Shown here piece by piece: positions 53,015 to 59,719 of a DNA stretch of 64,000 nt. The stretch lies in contig NZ_JAAMOZ010000003.1 of NCBI RefSeq assembly GCF_011758645.1, positions 173,725-237,724 of the forward strand, in the 5' to 3' direction. The position numbers and the translations under genes are program-made. Position 1 is the stretch's first letter. Every line of letters starts with the position of its first letter. Origin of the DNA: Brooklawnia cerclae (GTDB taxonomy: Bacteria > Actinomycetota > Actinomycetes > Propionibacteriales > Propionibacteriaceae). The notes under the pieces are model-generated. The model saw only the letters and a list, made by a program, of their open reading frames with translations. It was not told the DNA's origin and did no database searches.

Positions 53015-53247
53015 AGTCCCTCCTCGGTGCTGCCTGGCGTCTCCTGGCCGCGTGTGAGTGGTATGCCGCGGTGCCAGGAGCCGCGGTGGTCGTGGACGGC
53101 GTGGCCGCCACGCTCCATGTCGAGGAGCGTGGCGGCCACGGTGGCGACGGGGATGCCGAGTTCGGCGGCGATGACTGGCGGCACGGTGGTGCGCCGCCGG
53201 TCTCGTCTGGCCGGGAGCCAGTCCCAGATGGCCTGGGCCGTGGTCAT
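53005..53247 (-). CDS. small winged-helix protein between csf3 and cysH
   Basis: ATG 53247 overlaps the csf3 stop (ATGA). The 80-residue product (MTTAQAIWDWLPARRDRRRT) has PPVIAAELGIPVATVAATLL and then ERGGHAVHDHRGSWHRG, a winged-helix pattern. It may regulate the operon or be a phage gene caught inside it. Confidence 0.65.
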   Translation of the reverse strand: MTTAQAIWDWLPARRDRRRTTVPPVIAAELGIPVATVAATLLDMERGGHAVHDHRGSWHRGIPLTRGQETPGSTEEGLWD

Positions 53248-53873
53248 GCCGCCGACCATGCTGAGCAGGGCGCCCATGTGGTGCGGTGCCAGTACGGTGG
53301 CCGGACGGGGGTCATCTCCCCGCCGGGGGCCGGGAGCGGCCGGTCTCGCCAGCCATCCGGCTCGTGGGACGGCTCGACCACCCACCGGGCGACGTGCCCG
53401 AATCCGTTGCGCCAGCGTGCCGACACGCTGGTCGTCGCTGCGAGGAGCCGGCACAACTCATCGGGGTCGGTGACCAGGGCGTTCCAGCGCATTGCCGACA
53501 CGATCCGGGCCGACAGGGTGGTGTTGCGGGCCTTGGTGGGCCCGAGTCCGGCGTGATGCTTGGGCAGCACGGTGAACAGGGCCATCGCCTCGGTGGCAGG
53601 CTTGCGGCGGACCTCGACAGCGGTCCACTTGAGGATGCGCTCGTGCGCCTTGGAGCAGCACCATCCCCATGTCCCATCGATCTCCCACCGCTGGAACGGC
53701 ATGGGGATCGGGAACACGAAGTCGTCGCGGATCGGCGGGAGGACGCGCCCTTGCTGGGTGGCCAGGGCTGCCCATGTGAACGACAGCGGGCCGTCGAGGA
53801 TGACGCCGCGCTCCAGGGCCACCACCGCGCTCGTGAGGAACGCGGTGATGGCCATCGGCTGGGCCTCGCTCAT
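53244..53873 (-). CDS. csf3: Csf3-like (Cas5) subunit
   Basis: The 209-residue RAMP has an N-terminal ferredoxin-like strand with ALERGVILDGPLSFTWAALA (about 18-38). The glycine-rich region SARWRNGFGHVARWVVEPS (about 160-178) closes it, with a helical insertion between. This matches Csf3 of type IV effector complexes, which caps the 5' handle of the guide RNA. ATGA overlaps link it to csf2 and the winged-helix gene. Assignment rests on motif and order. Confidence 0.78.
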   Translation of the reverse strand: MSEAQPMAITAFLTSAVVALERGVILDGPLSFTWAALATQQGRVLPPIRDDFVFPIPMPFQRWEIDGTWGWCCSKAHERILKWTAVEVRRKPATEAMALFTVLPKHHAGLGPTKARNTTLSARIVSAMRWNALVTDPDELCRLLAATTSVSARWRNGFGHVARWVVEPSHEPDGWRDRPLPAPGGEMTPVRPPYWHRTTWAPCSAWSAA

Positions 53874-54748
53874 TTCGTGAGGTCCTCGACCAGCTGGAGG
53901 ATGTCGTCACGCCGGTCGGCGATGTGGGCGGTCCACGCCGCCAGGTCGGCGCTGGTATCGGGCAGCCCGGCGATGGCAGCCCGGCCGTATCCCTGGGCGG
54001 TCTTGGCGCCGAGGAGCGCCTCGCCGCCGGGGGCCCACAGTGCGAGCGCGGCACCCAGGACCGTGCGGTGTGCGGCGGTGGCTCCGTGCTGGAGGGCGAG
54101 TTGTCCCGACAGCGACGCCCCGGCGATGAGCACCTGGGTGTCGAAGATCATCTGGGTGGTCTTCACGGTGGAGCCGAGCAGGGTGTCGGCCTGCTCCAGC
54201 AGGGTGGCGACGGGCGTGGATGCCACGTCGTGGCGGGTGCCGAACTCCTCGCCCCGCCATGCTGCGGCGGGCTTGGTGTCCGGCGCTCCAGGGATCCGCC
54301 ACTGGTTTTCCCGGCACACCAGGATGGCGTCGGAGGCCCGCAGCGTCCCGGACACGATGTCGGAGTGCGCCGAGTACCCGAACAGGGCGAGCGCCGGGAA
54401 GACCTCCTCAACACGCCGGGCCATGCCGAGGTCGACCTCAGCGCCGGTGGAGGTGACTGACCCGCCGGTCCACAGCAGATCGACGCCGAGCTTCGACCAC
54501 ACGACCGCCGGCGGGCGCAGGTCGAGGGTGGACACGAGATGCCAGGCGATCCGGTCGCGCAGGGCGTGGCGGATGGAGGCGGCCGACAGGAACGGCACCT
54601 GGGCGACCGTCCCGTCGGGCTGGGCGACGTCCTGGGTGCGCAGAAGGGCGGTGTTTCCGGAGTTCCCGGCACCGTGGTGGAACGGCGACAGCAGTGTGGC
54701 GGTGTAGTTGATGGTCTCCTGCTGGGCAGGGATGATGGTGGTGGTCAT
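53870..54748 (-). CDS. csf2: Csf2-like (Cas7) backbone subunit
   Basis: The 292-residue protein begins with a RAMP strand INYTATLLSPFHHGAGNSGN and has TALLRTQDV, QVPFLSAASIRHALRDRIAW and a helical middle, then GAKTAQGYGRAAI near its C-terminus. Csf2 subunits polymerise along the RNA to form the backbone of type IV complexes. The start overlaps the Cas11-like stop by one base (TGATG). Confidence 0.85.
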   Translation of the reverse strand: MTTTIIPAQQETINYTATLLSPFHHGAGNSGNTALLRTQDVAQPDGTVAQVPFLSAASIRHALRDRIAWHLVSTLDLRPPAVVWSKLGVDLLWTGGSVTSTGAEVDLGMARRVEEVFPALALFGYSAHSDIVSGTLRASDAILVCRENQWRIPGAPDTKPAAAWRGEEFGTRHDVASTPVATLLEQADTLLGSTVKTTQMIFDTQVLIAGASLSGQLALQHGATAAHRTVLGAALALWAPGGEALLGAKTAQGYGRAAIAGLPDTSADLAAWTAHIADRRDDILQLVEDLTK

Positions 54749-55152
54749 CAGAAGATTGCCTCTTCGGTGTCGGTGGTCGGTTCGGGGTCGGGCTTGGGGG
54801 TTTTGCGGCTGGTGTTCTCGACTCTGGCCAGGGCGACGATGTAGACGAGGTTGCGGGCAACGTGGGCCTGCCACTGGCTGTAGTGGCCCTCGATGCGCCC
54901 GCCGAGCTTGGTGATGGTCTTGGATGCCTCCAGCGCGAGCTGGGGGATCTGGAGCTTGCGGGCGGCGATCGTGACAGCCTGGGGCCACGCCTCTCCACCG
55001 GCGGCTGCGGTCTCGATGGCGGTGGCTGCGCGTCCCTGCCAGAAGTCGAGGCGGGACACATCCTCGGTGAGGGAGTCGCGCAGGGCAAAGACCAGGTCGA
55101 CGGTGATGTCGTCGAGGTCGTCAGCGGTCAGCAGGGTAAGTGGCTGTGTCAT
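54748..55152 (-). CDS. Cas11-like small subunit
   Basis: The 134-residue protein is almost all helix (LDDITVDLVFALRDSLTEDV, AVTIAARKLQIPQLALEASK, HYSQWQAHVARNLVYIVALA) and ends in an acidic, proline-rich tail. Length, fold and place between csf1 and csf2 fit Cas11 of type IV-B complexes. It overlaps csf1 by 32 bases. Sequence of this family is poorly conserved, so the call rests mainly on context. Confidence 0.72.
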   Translation of the reverse strand: MTQPLTLLTADDLDDITVDLVFALRDSLTEDVSRLDFWQGRAATAIETAAAGGEAWPQAVTIAARKLQIPQLALEASKTITKLGGRIEGHYSQWQAHVARNLVYIVALARVENTSRKTPKPDPEPTTDTEEAIF

Positions 55153-55882
55153 TGGTGATGTCCTTCGTGATCGTCCAGAGCGCGAGCTCCAGGAGTGGTG
55201 AGCCGAGCCACGGCAGCAGCCCGGCGTTGAGGTCCCGCCATGCGGCGAGCTGGTCGGGGGTCTTGACGTACTGGGGTTCCCCGGCCATGACGGCCTCGGC
55301 TGGGACGCCGAGTCTGCGCAGGCCGAGGGTGCAGGCGTGGACCTGGCGCCATTGGGCCGGGTTGGCGGTGACGCTGTGGTCCTCGGCCCGCACCGTCCAC
55401 TGTCCGCTGCCGTGGTTGACCGCAGCGAACGGCAGCACATGCTTCTGCCCGGACAGCGCCACAGAGACGAGCCAGTCCCCGGACGGCGGGTCGGCCAGTA
55501 TGTCGATGACCGGCCGCGTGCTGGCCCGTGAGGTGAGGCACAGCCCGGGAGTGTCCTGGAGGAACGCCTTGGGCTGCGAGTCCGGGAGATCGGCTCCAGG
55601 TGAGGCGACGATCGTCCACATCCGAAGCGTGTTCGGCGGCTTGCCAGATGCGCACCACAGGCATGCCGGGCAGATGTCCGGGCTGTCGTGGCGCTGGAGA
55701 TGCCCCTGGTCGGGGAAATTCTTCCCGAGCGCCCGGTCCGCGTTCGCTGTGACCGGCGAGTCGTGGCCGCACATCGCGCACACGCCCGGGGAGTCCTTGA
55801 GGTGTGCGGCCGTCCCCGGTGCGGTGATCCGCGGTCGCCCGGCCAGATCCCAGACGAGCCGTGTGGACGAGGTCTCGGTCAT
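55121..55882 (-). CDS. csf1: Csf1-like (Cas8-type) subunit
   Basis: The 253-residue protein carries the Csf1 zinc-binding pairs VCAMCGHDS (Cys35/Cys38) and ICPACLWCASG (Cys71/Cys74/Cys77). A conserved segment PNTLRMWTIVASPGADLPDS follows. The C-terminal half is helical (AQWRQVHACTLGLRRLGVPA, AGLLPWLGSPLLELALWTIT). Csf1 is the signature large-subunit-like protein of type IV. ATG 55882 overlaps the Cas6e-like stop (ATGA). Confidence 0.82.
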   Translation of the reverse strand: MTETSSTRLVWDLAGRPRITAPGTAAHLKDSPGVCAMCGHDSPVTANADRALGKNFPDQGHLQRHDSPDICPACLWCASGKPPNTLRMWTIVASPGADLPDSQPKAFLQDTPGLCLTSRASTRPVIDILADPPSGDWLVSVALSGQKHVLPFAAVNHGSGQWTVRAEDHSVTANPAQWRQVHACTLGLRRLGVPAEAVMAGEPQYVKTPDQLAAWRDLNAGLLPWLGSPLLELALWTITKDITNDTATYPADR

Positions 55883-56475
55883 GGCGTCACCCCGTCGACC
55901 AGGATCAGGCCGCACCCGTATGCCTTCTCCTTGCCGATACCGGCGCGGATCAGGCGGCCGAGGACGACCGGGTCATCCACGGTGGCGGTGCCGCTGAACG
56001 CCATCCTGGCCATGGTGATGACGTGGCCCGGCTTGACGGCCCGCACCGTGGGCAGTCGCTGGCAGGTGACGTCGAGCCCGGACAGTGCCCCATCGAGACG
56101 AGCAGCAACCCACTCGGGCCACTCACTCTCGGGAACCAGCCCGCGCGCCATCTTCACCCGGACGCGCTCGTCGTTGTATACCCACTTCGTCTTCGTCGGG
56201 TTGAGGAGCCCGGACACCCGCACCCTAGTCCCGGCCGGGAACGCGGTGCGGCGCGGCCCGCTGGCTGTGACGGTCGCCAGGCCGGTGAGCATGTCGGTGA
56301 GCATGCCCGGCGCCGGGGATTGCACGAGGATGGTGGCCCGGTCGGGCCACGCCCACAGTGCTCTGTCCCCGGACGTGTTCTTCGATGAGGTGGCGATGAC
56401 GGTGTGCCATTCCCTGATCGGCACGCGCATGCCTTGTGGCGTGAGGGACAGTCTTGTCAGGACGATACCGTCCAC
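55879..56475 (-). CDS. Cas6e-like CRISPR RNA-processing RAMP
   Basis: GTG 56475 is preceded by AAAGGAGA. The 198-residue product has the Cas6e course: VLTRLSLTPQ strand, REWHTVIATS with a candidate catalytic His24, the typical ATILVQSPAP strand, and the glycine-rich loop GIGKEKAYGCGLILV (about 179-193). Cas6e cleaves repeat hairpins and stays bound to the guide. Type IV-B loci usually lack Cas6, so its presence is unusual. An upstream ATG at 56565 in the same frame would add a DUF4406-like leader of 30 residues. Confidence 0.82.
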   Translation of the reverse strand: MDGIVLTRLSLTPQGMRVPIREWHTVIATSSKNTSGDRALWAWPDRATILVQSPAPGMLTDMLTGLATVTASGPRRTAFPAGTRVRVSGLLNPTKTKWVYNDERVRVKMARGLVPESEWPEWVAARLDGALSGLDVTCQRLPTVRAVKPGHVITMARMAFSGTATVDDPVVLGRLIRAGIGKEKAYGCGLILVDGVTP

Positions 56476-56565
56476 GCTTGTCTCCTTTCTCTGGTCGGCC
56501 ACGAAAAAGGCCTCCCGGTTGAGGTCCGGGAGGCCTGTCATTGGTCCTGCGACGTAGGTGATCAT
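56476..56565 (-). pseudogene. truncated DUF4406 N-terminus fused in frame upstream of cas6e
   Basis: From ATG 56565, which overlaps the upstream stop (ATGA), the frame reads MITYVAGPMTGLPDLNREAF and FVADQRKETS before the cas6e start. YVAGPMTGLPDLNREAFF is the opening signature of DUF4406 proteins, but the remainder of that domain is missing. It looks like the 5' remnant of a displaced gene, left in frame with Cas6e. Confidence 0.6.
56508..56536 (-). terminator. 11-bp hairpin with T-run just before cas6e
   Basis: AGGCCTCCCGG (56508-56518) pairs with CCGGGAGGCCT (56526-56536), and the minus strand continues with TTTTTCG. It sits inside the DUF4406 remnant, 33 bases before the cas6e GTG. It may attenuate entry into the CRISPR-like operon. 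Confidence 0.65.
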
Positions 56566-56807
56566 GTGGTCGGCGGCTCACCTCGTGCGATGGTGGCGGC
56601 CTCGGCGATCGCGTCCCGATAGCCCACACTCCAGTCGTCGTTCATGGTCACATGGATAGCCTCGCCAGTGATCCTCATGGCGATCTCCTCGCGCAGCGCG
56701 GTGTCATGGTTCGCCAGCCACCGGTCGTAGGTATCCCCGCTCCATGCGCCGAGCCGTGTCGCGGACGCCCGGATCTCATCGTCGGTCGGCACGTAGTAGT
56801 CACTCAT
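56562..56807 (-). CDS. MSDxxxPTDDE family protein, copy 1
   Basis: 81 residues beginning MSDYYVPTDDEIRASATRLG. The first 35 are nearly identical to copy 2 inside 57676-58095 (TPTDDEIRASATRIGAWSED). The C-terminal parts differ. Function unknown; part of a duplicated module. Confidence 0.65.
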   Translation of the reverse strand: MSDYYVPTDDEIRASATRLGAWSGDTYDRWLANHDTALREEIAMRITGEAIHVTMNDDWSVGYRDAIAEAATIARGEPPTT

Positions 56808-56955
56808 CGCGTCGCCCCTCCTCCTCTCGCTTGTGGCACTCGCACCCGCAGTCCGCTGTGGGCGCGCCGAGTGTGACCACACGCCCTCCGCAAACGTGGT
56901 GCTGGCGGGAGCGGCACCAGAATGTGGTGGGCTGCTCAGGGGTCGCGTCGCTCAT
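56800..56955 (-). CDS. small Cys/His-rich protein, copy 1
   Basis: 51 residues with TFWCRSRQHHVCGGRVVTLG and DCGCECHKREEE, a zinc-binding pattern. Copy 2 is the N-terminus of the fused gene 57676-58095. It overlaps the next gene by eight bases. Confidence 0.65.
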   Translation of the reverse strand: MSDATPEQPTTFWCRSRQHHVCGGRVVTLGAPTADCGCECHKREEEGRRDE

Positions 56956-56957
56956 CT

Positions 56958-57266
56958 CTAGGCCCCCCTTCCGCGATAGCTGACGCTGATGGGTGCGGGC
57001 ACCAGGTAGCCGCGCGAGAACGCCAGGCGCACCGGCTGCCCCTGCGTCATGCGCCACCTCGTCCAGGGACCAAGGTCCTCAATCCCCCGATCAAGAGCCT
57101 GCGAATAGGGACACTCGCGCAGGTCGATGCCGGAGTCGAGGCATGCCTGGGAGTGCAGGATGTAGACGGTCTGATCGGCGGACACGGCTCGTCCCCAGTG
57201 GTCGGTCGGGTGCCGCTTGGCGCCGACGATCTGCTCGATCTGGGAGTGGTCTACAAGGTCACTCAT
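56958..57266 (-). CDS. hypothetical phage protein
   Basis: The 102-residue protein (MSDLVDHSQIEQIVGAKRHP) has a central LHSQACLDSGIDLRECPYSQ and a C-terminal strand region (QPVRLAFSRGYLVPAPISVS). No counterpart is found in the second copy of the module. Not recognised. Confidence 0.6.
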   Translation of the reverse strand: MSDLVDHSQIEQIVGAKRHPTDHWGRAVSADQTVYILHSQACLDSGIDLRECPYSQALDRGIEDLGPWTRWRMTQGQPVRLAFSRGYLVPAPISVSYRGRGA

Positions 57267-57552
57267 GCTCGTCCTCTCCTTTCCACGGCATCCCCCACTC
57301 GCGTGCGATCGCAGACGCCAGGAGCTCATAGTCGGCTGCCGCCTGCTGGACGTATTTGGGCAAGTAGTCGCCGCTGGCCCAGAAGAGCGCTCCTCCGAGC
57401 GAGTCCATGGACTCCTTGCCTTTGATGAGGCCGCACCGTTTGGCGGCTGCGACCTCGGCGTGGGTGTAGGTGCGCGGCGATCTGAGGCCGTGGTCGATGG
57501 GGCCGCTACGGAGCCGCTCGTTACGTGGAACGTTTGATCGTTCAGTCATCAT
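57259..57552 (-). CDS. KESMDSLGG family protein, copy 1
   Basis: 97 residues (MMTERSNVPRNERLRSGPID). RTYTHAEVAAAKRCGLIKGK and ESMDSLGGALFWASGDYL match the C-terminus of the gene at 58083-58766 closely. Its ATG overlaps the stop of the small basic gene upstream. Confidence 0.65.
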   Translation of the reverse strand: MMTERSNVPRNERLRSGPIDHGLRSPRTYTHAEVAAAKRCGLIKGKESMDSLGGALFWASGDYLPKYVQQAAADYELLASAIAREWGMPWKGEDEHE

Positions 57553-57713
57553 TTCTCCTTGTCAGCATGTTGTTTCCATGTCCTCCGGAAGCGGCGCCAG
57601 TACCGGCGCTTGACGGCCCGCGTCTCGCCACGGCTGTGGCGGGTGACCTTGCGCCACCCGGTCAGCACGTCGTACTCATCGCCGCTCTTGAGCGGCACGT
57701 GATCGGATCTCAT
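57549..57713 (-). CDS. small basic protein, RxDHVPLK family copy 2
   Basis: The 54-residue product reads MRSDHVPLKSGDEYDVLTGW, then RKVTRHSRGETRAVKRRYWR and RFRRTWKQHADKEK. It is about half identical to the 52-residue protein at 48895-49053. ATG 57713 lies inside the end of the preceding gene; the TGA overlaps the next ATG. Probably nucleic-acid binding. Confidence 0.65.
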   Translation of the reverse strand: MRSDHVPLKSGDEYDVLTGWRKVTRHSRGETRAVKRRYWRRFRRTWKQHADKEK

Positions 57714-58095
57714 CTGACCTATCTCGGAGGTAGTTAGTGATCTGCACGTAGGCGGCGCGTAGCGACTCGTGGTCGAAGCCGTCGTAGAGATCTATCGGGA
57801 AGGGAATATTGGCGACCGCGTTGGCTAGCGCTTTTTGGGCGACCTTGTTGTCATGGTCGGCAAGCCACCGGTCGTAGGCGTCCTCACTCCATGCGCCGAT
57901 CCGTGTCGCGGACGCCCGGATCTCATCGTCGGTAGGCGTGCAGCAGTCGCTCATGTGCTTCCCCTCTTGTCTCTTGTGGCATGCGCATGCGCAGTCCGCC
58001 GGCGGCGCGCCGAGCTGCACGCACCGTCCGCCGCAGACGTGGTGCTGGCGGGAGCGGCACCAGAACGTGGTGGGCTCGTGGGTTACGTCGGCCAC
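57676..58095 (-). CDS. fusion of Cys/His-rich protein and MSDxxxPTDDE protein
   Basis: From GTG 58095 the first 47 residues (VADVTHEPTTFWCRSRQHHV, CVQLGAPPADCACACHKRQE) equal the separate small gene 56800-56955. They run without a stop into MSDCCTPTDDEIRASATRIG, equal to the separate gene 56562-56807. ATG 57954 has AGGGGA upstream, so the second half may also be made alone. The last 60 residues are unique. A gene fusion or loss of a stop after duplication is evident. Confidence 0.65.
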   Translation of the reverse strand: MADVTHEPTTFWCRSRQHHVCGGRCVQLGAPPADCACACHKRQEGKHMSDCCTPTDDEIRASATRIGAWSEDAYDRWLADHDNKVAQKALANAVANIPFPIDLYDGFDHESLRAAYVQITNYLRDRSDEIRSRAAQERR

Positions 58096-58766
58096 GGCCC
58101 GCCCCATTCGCGTTTGATGGCCTCCGCCAGGAGCGCGTAGTCGGCGGCCGCCTGGGCGACTTCGCTGGAGTAGTAGTCTCCTGCGGCCCAGAACAGGGGC
58201 CCGCCGAGGGAGTCCATGGACTCCTTGCCACGCACGAGTCCTCTGCGCTTCCCAGCTGCGATCTCGGCTCGGGTGTAGGTGTGCGGCGACCTGAGGCCGT
58301 CCGCGCCCGGCCCGCTGCGGATGCGTTCGGGTGTCTCACTCATCCCTGAGTCTCCTCTCGCGATCTGTTCCGCCGAGATGATGAGGTCCGCGACCCCTGC
58401 CGCATGCACCGTCGAGCCCGGCTCGATCTGCTCCAGCAGGCCGTGGATCTCGGCGGCGATCCGCTCCCTGATGCCGCGCTCCAGCACGTCGGCGCGAACG
58501 AAGTCTGCCGATACCTCCCGCTTCGACCGTTCGATCCTGCTGGCGTCGTATCCCGCTCTGACTTCCGGGTCGGCCAGGCGGCGGTGAAGCGCGTCATCGA
58601 AACCGCGCCGTGCGTGCAGCCGCTCGATCTCGTCCAGCAGCAGCGGCACGTCACATACGCTGTCGGTCAGTGCCGCGATGCCGTCAGCGGTGTATGCGCC
58701 CTTGCTGGGCTTGGCGTCCAGGGCTCGCTGGTAGCGGGCGCGGGCGGCGTCAATGACGCTTGTCAT
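58083..58766 (-). CDS. hypothetical protein with KESMDSLGG C-terminus
   Basis: ATG 58766 behind AAGGAG gives 227 residues. The first 140 (MTSVIDAARARYQRALDAKP, VADLIISAEQIARGDSG) are helical and acidic. From Met142 the sequence (MSETPERIRSGPGADGLRSP, KESMDSLGGPLFWAAGDYYS) matches the gene at 57259-57552. An internal ATG at 58343 with GAGGAG upstream could start the second part separately. Function unknown. Confidence 0.65.
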   Translation of the reverse strand: MTSVIDAARARYQRALDAKPSKGAYTADGIAALTDSVCDVPLLLDEIERLHARRGFDDALHRRLADPEVRAGYDASRIERSKREVSADFVRADVLERGIRERIAAEIHGLLEQIEPGSTVHAAGVADLIISAEQIARGDSGMSETPERIRSGPGADGLRSPHTYTRAEIAAGKRRGLVRGKESMDSLGGPLFWAAGDYYSSEVAQAAADYALLAEAIKREWGGPWPT

Positions 58767-59128
58767 CGGTGCTCCTTCCGTTGTTTGCGTCTTTTCTCCG
58801 AGACCAGCTCGACGGCACCGAGCGGAACGTCTGTCCCGGCGGCCTGGCGGCCGTTGTTCGGCTGGATGGCCGACAATGCACATGCCAGGGAGAACATCTC
58901 CATCCGACCGCTGCTGATCGGGACCTCGCGCTGAAGGTCCATGAGCACCGCCCGGATCGGCGTCTCCAGTGAGGATGTGTACTCGTCCGGAGCGCCGAAC
59001 ACGTGGACGGCGTGGTCCCAGTGGTTCGAGCTTCCCGAGTCGCGCGAGTACACGCCGTTGCTGTTGGGGATGCCGTAGTGGAACTCCCAGCAGTCGATGC
59101 ACAGGGCGAATGTCTGCTTCGCGCTCAC
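58763..59128 (-). CDS. hypothetical phage protein
   Basis: GTG 59128 overlaps the upstream stop. The 121-residue protein (VSAKQTFALCIDCWEFHYGI) has one CxxC pair, an aromatic-rich middle (SNHWDHAVHVFGAPDEYTSS) and a basic end (VSEKRRKQRKEHR). Not recognised. Confidence 0.6.
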   Translation of the reverse strand: MSAKQTFALCIDCWEFHYGIPNSNGVYSRDSGSSNHWDHAVHVFGAPDEYTSSLETPIRAVLMDLQREVPISSGRMEMFSLACALSAIQPNNGRQAAGTDVPLGAVELVSEKRRKQRKEHR

Positions 59129-59364
59129 GCTGCGGCCCTCCGTCCCGCCATGGCTGCCCTGGCATCCTCGACCCTGGCCGCAGCGATGCCGAGCTCGGTC
59201 TCGTCGAGGGTGTCGCGGAGCAGCCGCAGCTCCTCGATCTCGCGGACCCCGGCCAGCTTGGTGCCCCAGCGGGCTTGCAGGACGCTCACGTCGATGACGC
59301 CAACCTTCCGCCAATCCTGGACGGTGACGAGCGCCGTCGGCGGCTTGACTCCGATAGGTTTCAT
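59125..59364 (-). CDS. small coiled-coil phage protein
   Basis: 79 residues (MKPIGVKPPTALVTVQDWRK) with a C-terminal coiled coil (REIEELRLLRDTLDETELGI). It resembles the short helical proteins near phage nucleases. Coupled by ATGA overlaps on its upstream side. Confidence 0.58.
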   Translation of the reverse strand: MKPIGVKPPTALVTVQDWRKVGVIDVSVLQARWGTKLAGVREIEELRLLRDTLDETELGIAAARVEDARAAMAGRRAAA

Positions 59365-59624
59365 CGCGCCACGCTCGTGCCGCTCTTGGTGACGCGGAAG
59401 ACCAGGCCGCTGCCCTGGCGTCTCTGCGCCCGGGCCTTGTCGGCCACGTCTTTGCAGACCAGGCAATCCCGCTCCCAGCCGGAGCCGTGCCGCCCGCCTC
59501 GCGTGCGGAGACGCCACCGGGTGGTCTCGGGCCGCCACGGATGCCCGTTGCCGCACGTGGCGGCCCCCTCGATGTGGTGCGGCTCAGGGTCAGGCCTGCG
59601 CAGTGTGTGCGCTGTCGCGCTCAT
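59361..59624 (-). CDS. zinc-binding HNH-like protein
   Basis: 87 residues (MSATAHTLRRPDPEPHHIEG). ATCGNGHPW and DCLVCKDVADKARAQRRQG give two Cys pairs with an H, a treble-clef-like layout. The full HNH triad is not clear. It may be a small zinc-finger nucleic-acid binder. Confidence 0.58.
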   Translation of the reverse strand: MSATAHTLRRPDPEPHHIEGAATCGNGHPWRPETTRWRLRTRGGRHGSGWERDCLVCKDVADKARAQRRQGSGLVFRVTKSGTSVAR

Positions 59625-59719
59625 TGATGTTCCTTCCGTGTGGCCGCGACGCTCGCCACGGCGATGATGAGGGCCCCGGCTGCGATGAGCAGCGAGGAGG
59701 TGAGGATGGGGTCAGTCAT
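59621..59719 (-). CDS. 32-residue membrane peptide
   Basis: MTDPILTSSLLIAAGALIIA is followed by VASVAATRKEHQ, one membrane helix with a basic end. ATG 59719 has the G8 run as a Shine-Dalgarno-like sequence. In the sequence as given it is in frame with the methylase, so it may be made alone or as a tail of that protein. Confidence 0.5.
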   Translation of the reverse strand: MTDPILTSSLLIAAGALIIAVASVAATRKEHQ

